Assembly (NCBI GenBank): GCA_036874045.1
Contig: CM072335.1
Location: 25,179,501-25,243,500 of the forward strand
DNA from: Cymodocea nodosa
Taxonomy: Eukaryota > Streptophyta > Magnoliopsida > Alismatales > Cymodoceaceae
Direction: 5' to 3'
DNA length: 64,000 bases
The position numbers and the translations under genes are program-made. The notes beneath the pieces were generated by a model that worked only from the letters and a program-made list of their open reading frames with translations, searched no databases and was not told the DNA's origin. Shown here in pieces: positions 37,801 to 50,506 of this stretch; position 1 is the stretch's first letter, and the number at the start of each line of letters is the position of its first letter.

Positions 37801-39367
37801 TCTAGAAAAAGTTGCTTGAAAACTTTTAAAATTATCTTCCCGATTTCAAATTTAAAATTAATCACATGCAGTATTGCACGTGTTTTTTTCCACCTGCAAC
37901 TTTGACATGGTTTGTCAGTCATAAATATACAATAAGCCAACTCCTCACGGTTTTTTGTCTCCCGCATCTCTTTTAAAATGATTTTTAGCCCACATGACAC
38001 ATCAATCACCATCACCAGCTGCGTGCTCTTCGTTCAATAGTTAAGAGTTAGCAAATAATAATACATGAGACAATAATCTCAAAACAAATGCGCAGTAGAC
38101 CCTCACCCTTCTCTTGAGTGCAGGGTAGTAGACGACTATAATCAATCTCCATTCTTCACGTTCACTGCTCCTACGACGCATCTCTCAAAAGGATGAATGA
38201 CGATTTTCATTTTATGTATGAGTAAAATGTATATTTTCATACTTAATTTCTTTTGTCATCGTTATTTGGGTTTTTTCTTGTTTTCGAAGGCTTTTTCTGT
38301 CTTGCAATGTTAGTCGATTTCTGAATTTAAAACTCTGGTGAACCTTTTTATTCCTCACTGTGGTCTCAGCATTTGTTTATTTACTTAATTATCTATCATT
38401 TCAGAAAAAGGGTCTATTCTTTCGATGCTACTAGTGAGATCTAAAGAAGGGACCTACTGTTTTTCGAAACAGCGTGGGCAGTGCCCTGACCTGCACCTGT
38501 ACCTGCACCTGTTCTGCGCTCCCCTGATTCTCGCGTCTTTTTGGTAAACTGATTCTCGCGTGTTGACAACCGAAAAAGATAAAAAGATTGTGATCACAAC
38601 CTACCATGGCCACATGAAAGGCAGCGACGCCTGCCTGCTCCCACAACTCTTGCATCCCCATGTGTAAGAAAAGATACTCGAAGGGCAAGCAACTTTGCAC
38701 GAAAGTGGTTGAAAAAGACTTCTCTTTGTCGATGGCTACCGAGGACCTGCAAAAGGGTGGCTATCAATAAACTATTGTTCTATAAAAAGCAAAACTTTGT
38801 TGGGAAAATACTCAGAATATCAGGTTGACGTCCACCTGAATATTTGAAAGCTGTCTTCGACAATACAACAATTTTGTTTGCTTACGAATCAGAAGGGAAT
38901 CACGTTCAATGGCTCGAAAACCATGGGGCTCCTGTCCTAGTGTTGAGATTTTTTAACATGGAATAAAATGTCAGGTGATGCTTATGCAATTGTGACCGTT
39001 GGTCTGCTTACCAATCAAGGCAGATGATGATACAATGGAAGCTGACATTATCCACATTTCATTTTACCATGCAAGAAATGCACATGAAATGACTTATCCA
39101 CATTTTGCAAAGCACCAATATTATGATATGTATTACAGAAAACAGCAAATTTATACCGATAAAGTTTACAAACGTCTAAAAACCTTCTTGAAGCACATGG
39201 GAGCGTGAAAGATAAACAAAAAAACAAAAACAAAAACAAAAAAGATAATGATTTAAAACCTCAAATACAAATTACATTCTTTTTTCAACCGGATTAAAAA
39301 AACTTCATTATTTGTACAGGGAAGAACCACGAAGCAGTTTGCTATCGCATCAGAAACACCGCAACGA

Positions 39368-42300
39368 TCATGCTCCACTGGCATAAAGACGTGTCCATTC
39401 CTTGGCTGCAAATAATAGTACATGAGATGTTTCAATTTTTAAATGAAAATGACGACACATAGAGAGCCAGGGAACAGAAGTCGTTGAGATCGTGAGAACC
39501 CATTATAGGAAAATTGAACCTACAAAAATATCACCTGTTTGAACAGCCTCGGTTTCGTTTTCTTTCCAATGCTTTGCAATATTATCTGAAAGTGGGTCGT
39601 CTGGATTAGGAGCGCTGAGAAGTGCCTGGATACTGGTACGAGAGAAACCATTATATGAGGGGAACATGTGACAAGAGGTATAGCTAACACACCATAGAGA
39701 GCTTGAGTAAACCAGAACCAGGAAATTCAACCATTAAAGCTCACCTCAGCAATACTGTTCGAATCTGAAGAGCTGGACTCCACTTGTCTTTCAGAATATC
39801 TAGGCAAATTCTTCCAAGCTGCATGTTTGGAATTTTCCACTTTCATATATTTTGGAGGGTCCATAAGTGCACATAGACATGTGCGTGTACACACACAGGC
39901 TTACCTTGTCAATGTTAGGGTGGTATATTTTGGTGAGAAAGCGAACCTGTTTCATTGGAGGAAAGATGTTAACAGCAGACGTGTATAGAATAAGCCCATA
40001 AGGACATGAGGACGGGCATCCTAACAAGGACTGCATTTTGGCTTCATTCACATAAAATAGTGTAGGTGCTATTTGTGAGAATATGAGATTGTGGCCACTG
40101 TCTAAAACACAAACATCATGGGCATGTTATTATAACCAAAATTCAGTAGATTATGTACAGTACTTTTGAACCATGATCTCCATAATTCCATGATAAATGG
40201 TCTTCGATTATGGGATTGTTGGATGCATTATGAAAATTTATTTCTTACTGTTGGGTGGCAACAATCCCAACCAAATATGATTCTCTACGGCATCTCTACA
40301 GTGTTTGCAAAATCCTTTTTGGAGTTTCATCAACACGTTGATTGCAAACAGCTTCGATTGTGCATAATCTAGGCCTTTTGTGAAACTCAGTGAAAGTTGA
40401 ATTTTAATGCATATAAACCATGATTACTTTTTGAAAAAATTATTTTCTTCATCAATTACTTCTAGTGAGAAAACACTAGACAACTTTAACTGTTTACATC
40501 TTGAAAGCAATATTACTTCAGTGCTGAAAACAATATTTTTAATTTTAATATGGAGCACCATCCTTTTGAACTTCATTATGTCTCTTAAAATTTTCAATTT
40601 CTGAAGAACTAGCAATTACTTGAGAAAACTACTTTCAAAATTCCTACACATCTGTAAGTCATCACATGGTATGTTCAAACTTCAAAGCCTCAAGTATTGC
40701 TTATTTAAAGTATAACTTAGAAATCACTTTCTGAAAAAGATGAAATTTTTTGCAAGTTGTCTGTACAACACAGCTGCTGAAAGTGGTAATTTAATTAAAA
40801 GTAGAAAGTACACAGCACAACTTTTTATGCAGTGAATTTAGATTGGAAAGAATAACAAGAGAGAAAATTATAAAATGATGCTCAAATGTAAGGATACTAG
40901 ACATGCTAAATAAGCATAGGATAATAGTACAACACTTAAAAATCCTGAAATAAAAGAAAATTATAGATATTAAAAACACAAACGATGGCCAAAAACCCTC
41001 AGTATAATAAGAAGATGAGTTACCAAGTGTAACACCATGACGTAAGTGTAGAAGTATGCCTCATAAGAGAAAGCCCACAAAATGAAAATCATATGAATGT
41101 CTAAGACATACTAAACCTCATCTAGAATCGTTAGTGACATGTTTTACAGCCATTATGTGATTGAATAAATTCTAACAACAATTACCACCACCTCCACACT
41201 CCACCACCATTCGATAGCCACGTGGGGATAACTATATTGTGGCATGGAGTAACCACATTGATAATTTAAGCAAAGATATCTGATTAAAAGTAATTGAGCA
41301 TGTAAAGAAACTGACCAACAACTTCGTGAGGACATAATACCACATATTCATCCAACCATGCAGGCATTTTATGAATAGAATCCATTGACAGAGTATGTTT
41401 CGATGCATTTGTTCAATGTTGTCAAAAACGGAAAATGGACATTTTTTTGAAAAATGGTATAAATAAAGATGAATAAATATAAATATATCGACAAATATAC
41501 AAGCATTACAATTATCAAAATAATTGAATAAAATAAATTATAATTCAATTACATGCAATAAAATTGCAAAAAACACATTTTTGTTATGTGTATTTGTCAA
41601 TAAATAATTAAATTGAAAACATAAATAAATATATAAAAAGTACAATTAAAATTGTAAACAAAAAAAAGAGTATAAAAATGGTAAATTATATCAATGAAAA
41701 CAACTCAAAAGATGAAATTTTAAAAATTAAGAAAAAGACCAAAAAAGGAAAAAATGGCCAATTTTTCTCATAGAAGGGAAAAACAACCATTTAAATGGAA
41801 GACAGTCATATTTTCCTAAATCATCTTTTCTCATTTTTCCAACAAATGAAACGGATTGGGATGAAAAACACTTATAGGGTGTATAAACAGCTATTTTTTT
41901 ATTTTCTTTACAGTGAATTTGTGCAATAAACAAAATGCATTAGCAAACAAAGACATTAACCTTTGGGGCTGCCATTGGGTAATCTTCAGGCAAAAACAAT
42001 TCCAATTTGAAGACCCCACCTAAGGAAAAAATGACTGTGTCAGTTTGTTGTTCGACTGATCCTAAAAGAATTAAATTAAAGCATAAACAAATAAAACAGG
42101 AAATTTACAAGGCATCTATACATGTGGGAAAGAGGCTTCAACCTTAACAAAGGAAACTGAAAAAGAAATACAAAAATGTGAGTAAATCTTAGTATCCCAC
42201 TAACATCAAGACACTTTCATAGCAGTTTGGTTAAAAAAATAGGAATAACTCAACCCACAGGGATCCTACCAGCATAGGATTTGAAAAGAGTCTGATTGTG

Positions 42301-44421
42301 CAGATTTCTCTTCATTAATGAAGAGGCGATTTTCTAAACCTAAAATTCAAACCATGACCTCTAGGTCAAAATGAAGCATCCTTACCATTCATGGTAGTTG
42401 GTAACAGTTAAAATTGTTGTTATTAGGCAACGAAGGTGACCACTAGATGAGCCTCCACTATTCTTGTGTGTCAGTGTAATCTGATTTGGTTAGCTCAAAA
42501 AGCTAAACCCATCAAACTACAGTGGAAACATTCCTCTGAAGCTCTCAATTCAGTAGATCGCTAATTTGGAGTAACCAATTCAGTTACAAGTTAATAATTA
42601 CTTTGCTGGCACAATATGAAATCCAAGATAAAAAAATACTTTGGGAAGGAGTGAATTTGAGACATGGCTAAGTTAAAAATTACAAAAAATACTATAATAT
42701 AATTAAGTGACAAGATTTAAAAATGCAACTCATTTAGATTAAAAATGATAATCCATTTTATCTTTAAAATTTAACTACAGAATCACATGTTTATTCTTTT
42801 GCATTTCCATCAATAACATTAAAAGCAGTTATACATATGAACTGTGAGTTAGCAGATAAATCTTGACAACATTGGACCCATTTTAATTTTTTCATCATTC
42901 ACCCGACTTCATGGCCCATAACATACAACCATTTATAATTTTGGAAAATTTTTCAGCTAAAGCACCTTAACAAGCGATGTACACTGAAAATTACTAAATT
43001 CTGATCATTTAGATATAGAAGCAATAATATTCAGATTGCAATGACAATTAAACCAATTGTGCTTGGTGCACAGATTTCAATCTGAAGTAAAAAATATAAA
43101 ACATAAATTAAAAATAGAATGCCACAAGCAAGGTCATCATGTGTGCAAGGAACTCAACTTCAATTCCATGTTGGAAATCTGACACATGTCAGTCAAAATT
43201 TAACACTCGGTGATGTATGATGAAAAAATGGAAAAGAAAATCACTTTGTGTATAGAACATTACAATGTAGATAATGGTTTCAATGTTGTATCAACAACTG
43301 AAAAAACTGACACGTAATGTGAAATTTTGCCATGTATTGGTGTTCAATTCCATCCATGTAAGCACACCAACAACAGGTGCATAATTATGTGATGCACCAA
43401 CCGTCTGGAAAAAAAATGCTCAGCAAGAAGGATATGAATAAATTACATTTGGAAGCACTTTTATATTCAGTAGTGTAAGAAAGTAATGGAAAATCTATAT
43501 GACTAGAGATGAAATAACAGATATATACCTTTAGTTTCCCGGGAAAATACTTTCATGGGTTGCTTAACAACTGCTATATGTGTGTTATTAGCAATACATT
43601 ATGTTATATGTGTGTTATAGGAATTATTGGACATCCAAATACTAGGAATCATTATAAATATGTAATCCCACGAGTAATAAATCTAATGATCATCCGTTCT
43701 CTAATTTCCAACAATAACCAATTAATCTTTGCTGCTGGCACCTCAAATATAATTAACTGAAAGAAAATAGCGTCCACCTCGGTGGAATTAAAACCGTCAA
43801 TCAGTTCGTCTGAGTAATTTTAAATTTGTATTTGTAAGTCTATAATTCACGTTTCTCAATTCCTTGCACTTCTTCTTAACTGAAGCTCCACTTTCATTGA
43901 CCAAGTCCCACCACTGTTTGCACCGAACATAAACATCACTAACTGTCATCATAAATTAAAAGTTTCCATCGACAATACCTTTAACCAGAAAAAGAAAACG
44001 TCATCTTAAAACGAGTAAAGAACAAAAGAAGAGAAATCGGAAGTAACCTTCGTATGGCGATTGTGTTGGGCCGAGAATCATGACATTGAAATAGCGCATG
44101 TTGTCCTCCGATGGGGACGCGCTTATTCCAGGGGCTGCGACCAAAAAAAAATCGAACCAGCTAAAAAACAAAGCAAATGAAATGGTGTTGTCCAAAGTAA
44201 GGAAAAGGACGCACCTGGTTCGCTTAGAAGCCGCTGCGTCTCCTGTACGAAACAAGGATCGTCAGAGAACGAAGGAAAAACAAGGATGACGATGATAGGA
44301 ACTATAGATAGATCATAAATGAGATTAATTTCCAATCAAACGATGGACCAGAACAAGGAAAGGAGGGAAGTAAGCAATCGCGGACCTTGATGATCCTACG
44401 GGGAAGGGTGGCGTTCGCCAT
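39368..44421 (-). CDS. UBC36: Ubiquitin-conjugating enzyme E2, Ubc13 type (UBC35/36-like)
   Basis: Eight exons (44386-44421, 44215-44242, 44048-44134, 41961-42019, 39905-39946, 39745-39818, 39535-39632, 39368-39405) join in frame to exactly 153 residues, the length of Arabidopsis UBC35/36. The protein begins [20 protein letters not shown], has the HPN motif at residues 79-81, and the catalytic cysteine at residue 89 in GRICLDILK. It ends [12 protein letters not shown]. Every splice site is GT-AG. Ubc13 enzymes pair with a UEV partner to build Lys63-linked ubiquitin chains, used in DNA damage tolerance, iron response and immunity signalling. Two introns are about 2 kb; one holds a SINE. The symbol follows the Arabidopsis orthologue pair, whose members cannot be told apart here. 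Conservation and intact splice sites suggest a functional gene. Confidence 0.96.
42226..42420 (-). mobile_element. Au-like SINE in an intron of the E2 gene
   Basis: On the minus strand a tRNA-like head carries TGACCTAGAGGTCATGG followed by a near-consensus B box, GGTTTGAAT (42345-42353). Then come CCTCTTCATTAATGAAGAG, CTGCACAATCAGAC and GGATCCCTGTGGGTTGAGTT, closing in a T-rich tail near 42232. This order matches the general plan of the plant Au SINE (GGTCACGGGTTCGAATCC, GCACAATC, GGATCC, ending in T-rich sequence). Base changes in the B box show decay. Ends are approximate. Confidence 0.6.
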
Positions 44422-45813
44422 GCACTCCTCTCTTTCCCTGGTCGCTTCTCGCCTGATCGAATCGGGAAAGAGGCGGCGGCGGCAGCCGAGGACGGGAAGA
44501 ATACGGAGGATTATATGTGTTGAGATTTCGGTGCTTTATCATTTACTTTGCTTTGGAGAGGGAAATCGAATAAAATAAAAACCATTGGTGGTTAGGCGAC
44601 GATGAAAACGAATTATTAATTTAAATTTAAATGGCAAAATCAATCTTCTCAAAAAATAATGAATAAAAGAGAGGGTGGCGGTCTGACCGGAGTCATTAAT
44701 TTTTACTAGTATTTAAATCTTTAAATTTAATATTTGATTATTAATTTAAATATAAAGATTATAACATTTATATCTATAAAATAAAATTTATAACCAATAA
44801 GACTTAGTTATTTCATGGTATATCGTGAACTCTGCTTGGACTTCCATTACATTTTCCATAGAATGTCACGAAGGAAACGAAAACCCAAAACCATTCAGAA
44901 CAGACTATTTTCACGGTCAGATCAAGTGGAAAACATTAATATCACCAATTATCGTAACAAACAACGTTTTATTTCTTATTCGAGCATATCTCAATATACA
45001 TTATATATATAACTATAATATTTTTGGAACAAGTTCGTGATCGCCTTTTGTTAAAAGAAGCACATAAATACCGGTATCAAAATTTCAAAGGGTATACCAA
45101 TTATTTGTTAAAAGTCAGAGACCATATGTCAGAAATCTAAAGTTTTTAAGGGTGTACATGCACAAAGCACTCTTAAAAATAGCGTAGGTTCAACGCCGGC
45201 CCATGGTGGAGTTTCGCGTGGAAATCAAATGGCGGTGACCGAAGACCCAAATATTTTTTTTGAATTAAAAACGTAATAGGAGTAAATTTGAAGGCTACGT
45301 CACATTTATTTATGTAGTACATGTTATCATCATATATATAATAAAATTAGTATTAATCTATGATCTAAATGTCTTAGAATTTACTAATATTTGTTAAATT
45401 TCAACTATTAAATTTACTAATATTAAGTTAAAATTTTAATACACTACAGACTATATTGTACTTAACTAATTTTCACAAATAGATTTTAAGTTTGTAATAA
45501 AACGCTTTAGACAACGTGGTCGTATATGGAGACGGTGAAAGAGTATCTTATCATTTCTTTCTTTGATCGTAAATTCAAAATACGTGTAAAAAGATTAGCA
45601 TTCAAGATCTGCTGAGAATTCTTAACGTTAAAAAAAAAAAAAAACGTTAAAAATCCTGTGCCACGGGAAGCATAATTTACACACAATATTTACAAGAGAA
45701 ATTTCATGTTTGTAGTGGGCGATCCACGATACATGACGCATCTCGTCTGCTCCGCTCGACCGACAGGCCATGTCAGTCCGCTAGTCGTCCATCGTCTGTC
45801 TGCGGTTGCCAAC
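44422..45813. other. Intergenic: E2 promoter/leader and SPOC gene 3' flank
   Basis: A short GC-rich stretch directly above the E2 start (about 44430-44505, GGCGGCGGCGG-like) is its probable leader. The rest is AT-rich with no gene. The 3' UTR of the SPOC-domain gene should occupy the right end (from about 45690). Confidence 0.5.
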
Positions 45814-48800
45814 CTACACGAAACCCCGAGGTCCACGATGCCGCGGCAGCAACGGGCCAGCGTATCGACGAGGTAGAGGAGCCGGCCGCCTCCGCCGGTG
45901 ACGGGAATCGAGGCCTGGGTATGGGAAGGTAGCGGTCGCTGGAGGATGCATCGGATGTCGGACATGTTGCTGCCGGCTCGTGTAGGTTTGGTTTTGTGTA
46001 TTTAGTTGACGTTGGTACCGATTGAGATGGCTCGGCCGCCACTCTGGTATGTCGTCGTCGTCGTCGTCGACGTCGTTCCATGGTACGATGCCCATTTGCG
46101 ATTTGTTCGCGGACTCATCCTGCCCATACTTGTGTATCATCTGCCTTATCTGCTCGACCACATGAGCGAGCGGTGCCCGGACGGTTGCGGTAGCGACATC
46201 CGGCACAGACGCCATTGAGCAATTGTAACAAGCAGATGGCGCTCGTGTCTCGCCCTGGACAAAATCGAATTCTGGTAGATCATCGTCGTCCCTCGAAGCT
46301 GTTGCAGGGCCGAAGCCCGGTGGGATGTCATCATCACCATCGTCAGGAGAGGTAGGGACAGAAGCAACCGAAGTGCCGTCCGTATTCCCAGTCATGTTTT
46401 TCCCGGAAAGAGAGTGTTGTTGCTGCCTTGAACCATGCTTTTCGTCGGAGTGCAGTTGTTTAGGCGAGGTAAAACTCGCGGCGGGCCTTCTCCAAACGAC
46501 GATGCCGACAAGGCCATCATCATCATCGATGGACAGGGGTATCATCTTGTCATCACCGTGTTCCTTCGGTAGGTTCTTCGAAATCACCCGAGACGTTTTT
46601 GGATGGGGAGAGCAGAAGTAGAGTTCTACGCCGGCGACAGGTTCCGCAAATCCAACTCTTTCATTCGCAACGTAGGAGTCGATTGTCTGCAGCATTGGCA
46701 GAATCCCACATATCATATAACTAAAAAGGACAGAATGAAAAGAAGGTGAAACGTATCATCATCATCGTCATCGACAGACCTCACGAAGCTTCAGTCGCCC
46801 GCTCTCGGGAGAGCCCTGCTTCCAGGCAAATTGCATGATCTGTCGGGGAAAATAGAAGACGTTAGAGATATACCAATGCTAAATACTCACCATGCCCATC
46901 CGCCTCGCCTTTGCAATGGTAATGAGTCGACGTTGCAGAGACGGGGGGGACTATTTGTTGTCCTGGCTTTTCCAGGTTTTCATGATGGCTTGCAGAAGAT
47001 AAAGTGGTTTGTGCATGGGCTCGGCCGAGAATGTCCAACTCAGGCACCGATAATTAAAATCGCTTCGGTGTACATGTATAAAATTGACCGTTTTTAATTT
47101 TTTTTAAGTTTATATTATTTTAGCCTAAATTTGAATTTAAAGCTTTGTTACGTTTTAAATTTATAAGCACTACATAAAATAACGATTACGATCAATGACG
47201 TTCTTGAGCCTAAAGGTTATGATGTCTACGTGAATTAATGCAGGCTAACCACAACTAGATATATAGCAAGTCATGGAGATGCATCTGACTTTGCTCCCTT
47301 GCCATTTCCTTCACCTGATCATCCTATTTGGCAAGTTTAATGAGCACTACCGATCTAAACATTCTTTTTCGTTGAAACACTTTCTGCATTGTTATTAAGT
47401 GCATCAGCAGTTTTCAAAGGTTAAAATATTATTCGGAACAGTGCCCGGTATGTGTCAAATTTGATCTTTTCAACTTTATTGCTTTGAGAGGACCTAGGAA
47501 TCTGTCCCCCCTTTGCAGATAACGATACTTCTTCACTGTTTTAATAACCACACATGGAAGAATGCGTTTTTCTCCCTTGGAGATTCATCTTTCGGTCAGA
47601 ATTACAGATGACAGTTTCAGCCTGTACTGGTTTATCAAGTGCGACCTGATTTCAATTTTTTGTATAGATTTTTAATCCTTTATCTATTATATCAAGGGAA
47701 TTCCCCACCCATGAACAGGACATTAACGAGTACCCTAAAATATACCCATATATCAAATCAAAACAACTCAATAATTACCTAGTAATACCTACTTAATTTC
47801 ATCTATTTTCCATAATTGCAATCAATCCTATCACTCAACTATCAGAACTCAAATAGGACGTAGATTTACTCTCATGCCCAACAATCATGCCTCTAATAAG
47901 GATTTAATTTTCTCTATTTATCATTACTATAATTAATTCAATTATTCAACCATTCAAATTCAAATTAAAGGTAGATTTACCATTGCATATTTAATTTTAA
48001 ATTTGCATGAATTACTTCAGCACATTTCCCGCTTTAATTTAGACAGCATTGTGCCTCTGAATTCTTTTATAATCTGCAGACACATGTTTGTCATCTATAT
48101 AACCATACCTATGTCAGCTACCCACAGTGGAACAAAGTTGCGGCCATCCAACAAAAACGTGTTGCTGTCTTAGAAACAGCAAAGTGGGCGTTGCACAGAA
48201 AAAATATAATGGGAACAATTGGAATAAATGGAAACGAAGACGATACAATACCATTATCCCTCGTCTGCGAGATAAATTAAGTTCTTGTAGAAATTTCTCA
48301 AAGGCATCTAGTCGAACTCTTCCCTTGATCTCAAGAAAACTAGGCCAATTGTTGACAGATATTTGCTTGCCGCTGCAGGTCAAACAAATTCCGAAATCAG
48401 AAATAAAAGCATGCTAGTGATTCCCGGGAAAATGAAGATCAGCTTAAAGCTTTCCTAAAATTTAGCCGCAATATTTGGTCACTTGATTATAGAATACCCA
48501 TAAAAAAATTCAGAATATGCAAAGACTACTGCCTTAGAGAACCCAAACACTTTCTTTCCACAATGAGAAAAACATCAAAATTGGAAAGCCACAAACCTCT
48601 TATAAAAGCCGAGGACAGTAACCAAAGAAGCAGTGTTAAGCTGAATCAATCCATCCCACACATGTTTGTCCGTAGTGGTAGTTGCCTTGATGTGTGTGGC
48701 AGCGTGTTCAGAGTTGACAAGTGTTACCACATGCTTTGTATTCTTATAGCTTGCATTCGCATCAATGGTTGAAGCGTCTGCTTTGGTTGCGTTGCCATTC

Positions 48801-50506
48801 GCATTGACAGGTCTGGATTCGGAACCATCTTGCACATGAATCGGCTTAGAATCCAGTGGCATTGCCGTGTCATCTAATTTGGATTTTGCACCGTCTGATT
48901 CGGTATGTACTCGTATCCCAGTACTTTCTGATTTACTCTCATCTGCAATGGTCGTATCCTGTAAGGCTTCCACAGATAAATTTCCAAATGGCGGCTCAGA
49001 ATCCAGATCCCTCATAAGCTCATCAAAAGTGGGGGCCGGAGGAAGAGATTCTACTTCTCTAAATTCATCCACCATGAAATCTTGCACGTAGTCGACACTA
49101 TCATGCAATAAAGAGGTTAGAGTATCCTCTCCCAAGTTAGTTTTACCAGGCGATATAAACATATTTTCTGCTCCATCTTCTCTGGATTGGGACCCACCTT
49201 TTTTAATTTTACCATTTGAGGTAAGCTGATGTTCGAGGTCACTTTTCCTCTTCCTTGTTCGGCTTGGTGGCGATGAATTTGCACCAACTTCAACCTCCAC
49301 AGAAATGTTATCTTGTTCAACCTCGACTTGGATCTCTCCTTTGTGTGTTTTTTTCACCAAGTGTTTCAAATCTAATTCAGAATCTGGCAGAACAACCATC
49401 TGCGCAAGTTCTTCTGCTTTTGCGATTCTCCATTCAGAAAGCTCCTTAGAAGCAAGTTCTTCTACAGTCATGGAGCAAAGACGCTTGGGGACAATCTCAC
49501 CAGAAACCACTCGCTTCCTTAACTCCGGGTTGTTCTGATCTCTTAAATTGAACAGGAGAGACCGTCCCTTCTCCTTGTACTTCTTGTTGACACCTCCAAA
49601 TAATTTGAATAACTCTGCTTCTATTATGGTAGCCAAAGTCTGGCAATTTCCGTTAAAGTGTTCATTAACAGGATCATCGGTTGATTTCTGCATATAAGAG
49701 TCAGGATTTTCTTGAACTTCACATTCCTCGTGGTCAACACATGACCAGCTTAGTCCATTCTGCATCAAAAATTCATCTTCTACAAAGTTTCCACGGTTAC
49801 CATTCTGAGTTGAATTCATTTCATCACATTTTAGTGTTTCTGAATTATAAGTTGTCATTTCAAATGTGGAAGAAACAGTTGATGAAACTACCACAGTCAC
49901 TTGTTTCTGTAAATTATGCCCTGCATGAGTTTCACAGTAAGGTTCCAAATCCTGGCACGGTGCTGGATTAGTCATTGTAACAGAACACAATTCACCATTC
50001 TTGGCGATCTTATCCAGTTCGTGAGTACTTGAAGTTTCAGAACTGCAATTTTGTACAATTTTTATTTCCATTTGATCATTACAAGCTAAAGAAAGTGAAG
50101 CAGCCAATGATTCCCTCATCTTAGACCTGACAGTTTCAACGGATTCAGTGGTGCTCTTTGGTGGTGGTTCAGTGTGTGTTACTCTTTTGTTTTTTAATGG
50201 TGACTTCTGCAATCTCACACTATCGGAGTCTGCATTTTGGGACTTTGCCTGAGTCGCACCTTCCTGAGTAGGCGATAAAGTTATGACCTTTGGCCAGGGT
50301 TCTTTATGACTCTGTTTTGAGCTTAAGGACATCTGCTGAGGATCCAAGGTAAAATCCTTGTGTTCTTGAGCATGAGGAAATGACTCCTGCTCCAGTGTTT
50401 CCGCATGTGATGTTGATAATTGCTGTGACAACACATAATTAGACGTGCTAGCAAAGGATCCCATTAAACCTTCCTTACGTTGAATTGACATCTTCTGAGC
50501 ACCCAT
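45814..50506 (-). CDS. TFIIS-central-domain and SPOC-domain protein (PHF3/DIDO-like transcription factor)
   Basis: Four exons (48597-50506, 48252-48372, 46780-46839, 45814-46686) join in frame to about 987 residues. The Ser/Thr/Gln-rich N-terminus is followed by a TFIIS central domain at about residues 290-370 (IIEAELFKLFGGVNKKYKEK, SLLFNLRDQNNPELRKRV, LCSMTVEELASKEL). A SPOC domain begins near residue 625 (VWDGLIQLN, then NNWPSFLEIKGRVRLDAFEK, RVGFAEPVAGVELYFCSPHP). The tail holds DDDIPPGFGP, DDDDLPEFDF and a run of Asp before IPEWRP. The mammalian relatives PHF3 and DIDO bind phosphorylated RNA polymerase II through SPOC, so a nuclear role in transcription elongation is inferred. The start is the first in-frame ATG; the frame is open to 50565 without another ATG. 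Confidence 0.92.

Larger units (their letters stand above)
33106..39367. other. Long intergenic region without a recognised gene
   Basis: About 6.2 kb between ICR and the E2 gene. It holds many simple repeats (listed separately) and short ORFs without family features. A minus-strand frame at 36993-37211 begins with a plausible-looking segment (NADELRRFLNSSSMEKTSRD), but I could not link it to flanking exons. The right end should contain the E2 gene's 3' UTR. Confidence 0.5.

Noticed and set aside
38431..38700. Minus-strand ORF of 89 codons
   Set aside because: Contains a short tandem repeat (VQVQVQV) and no domain; probably chance.
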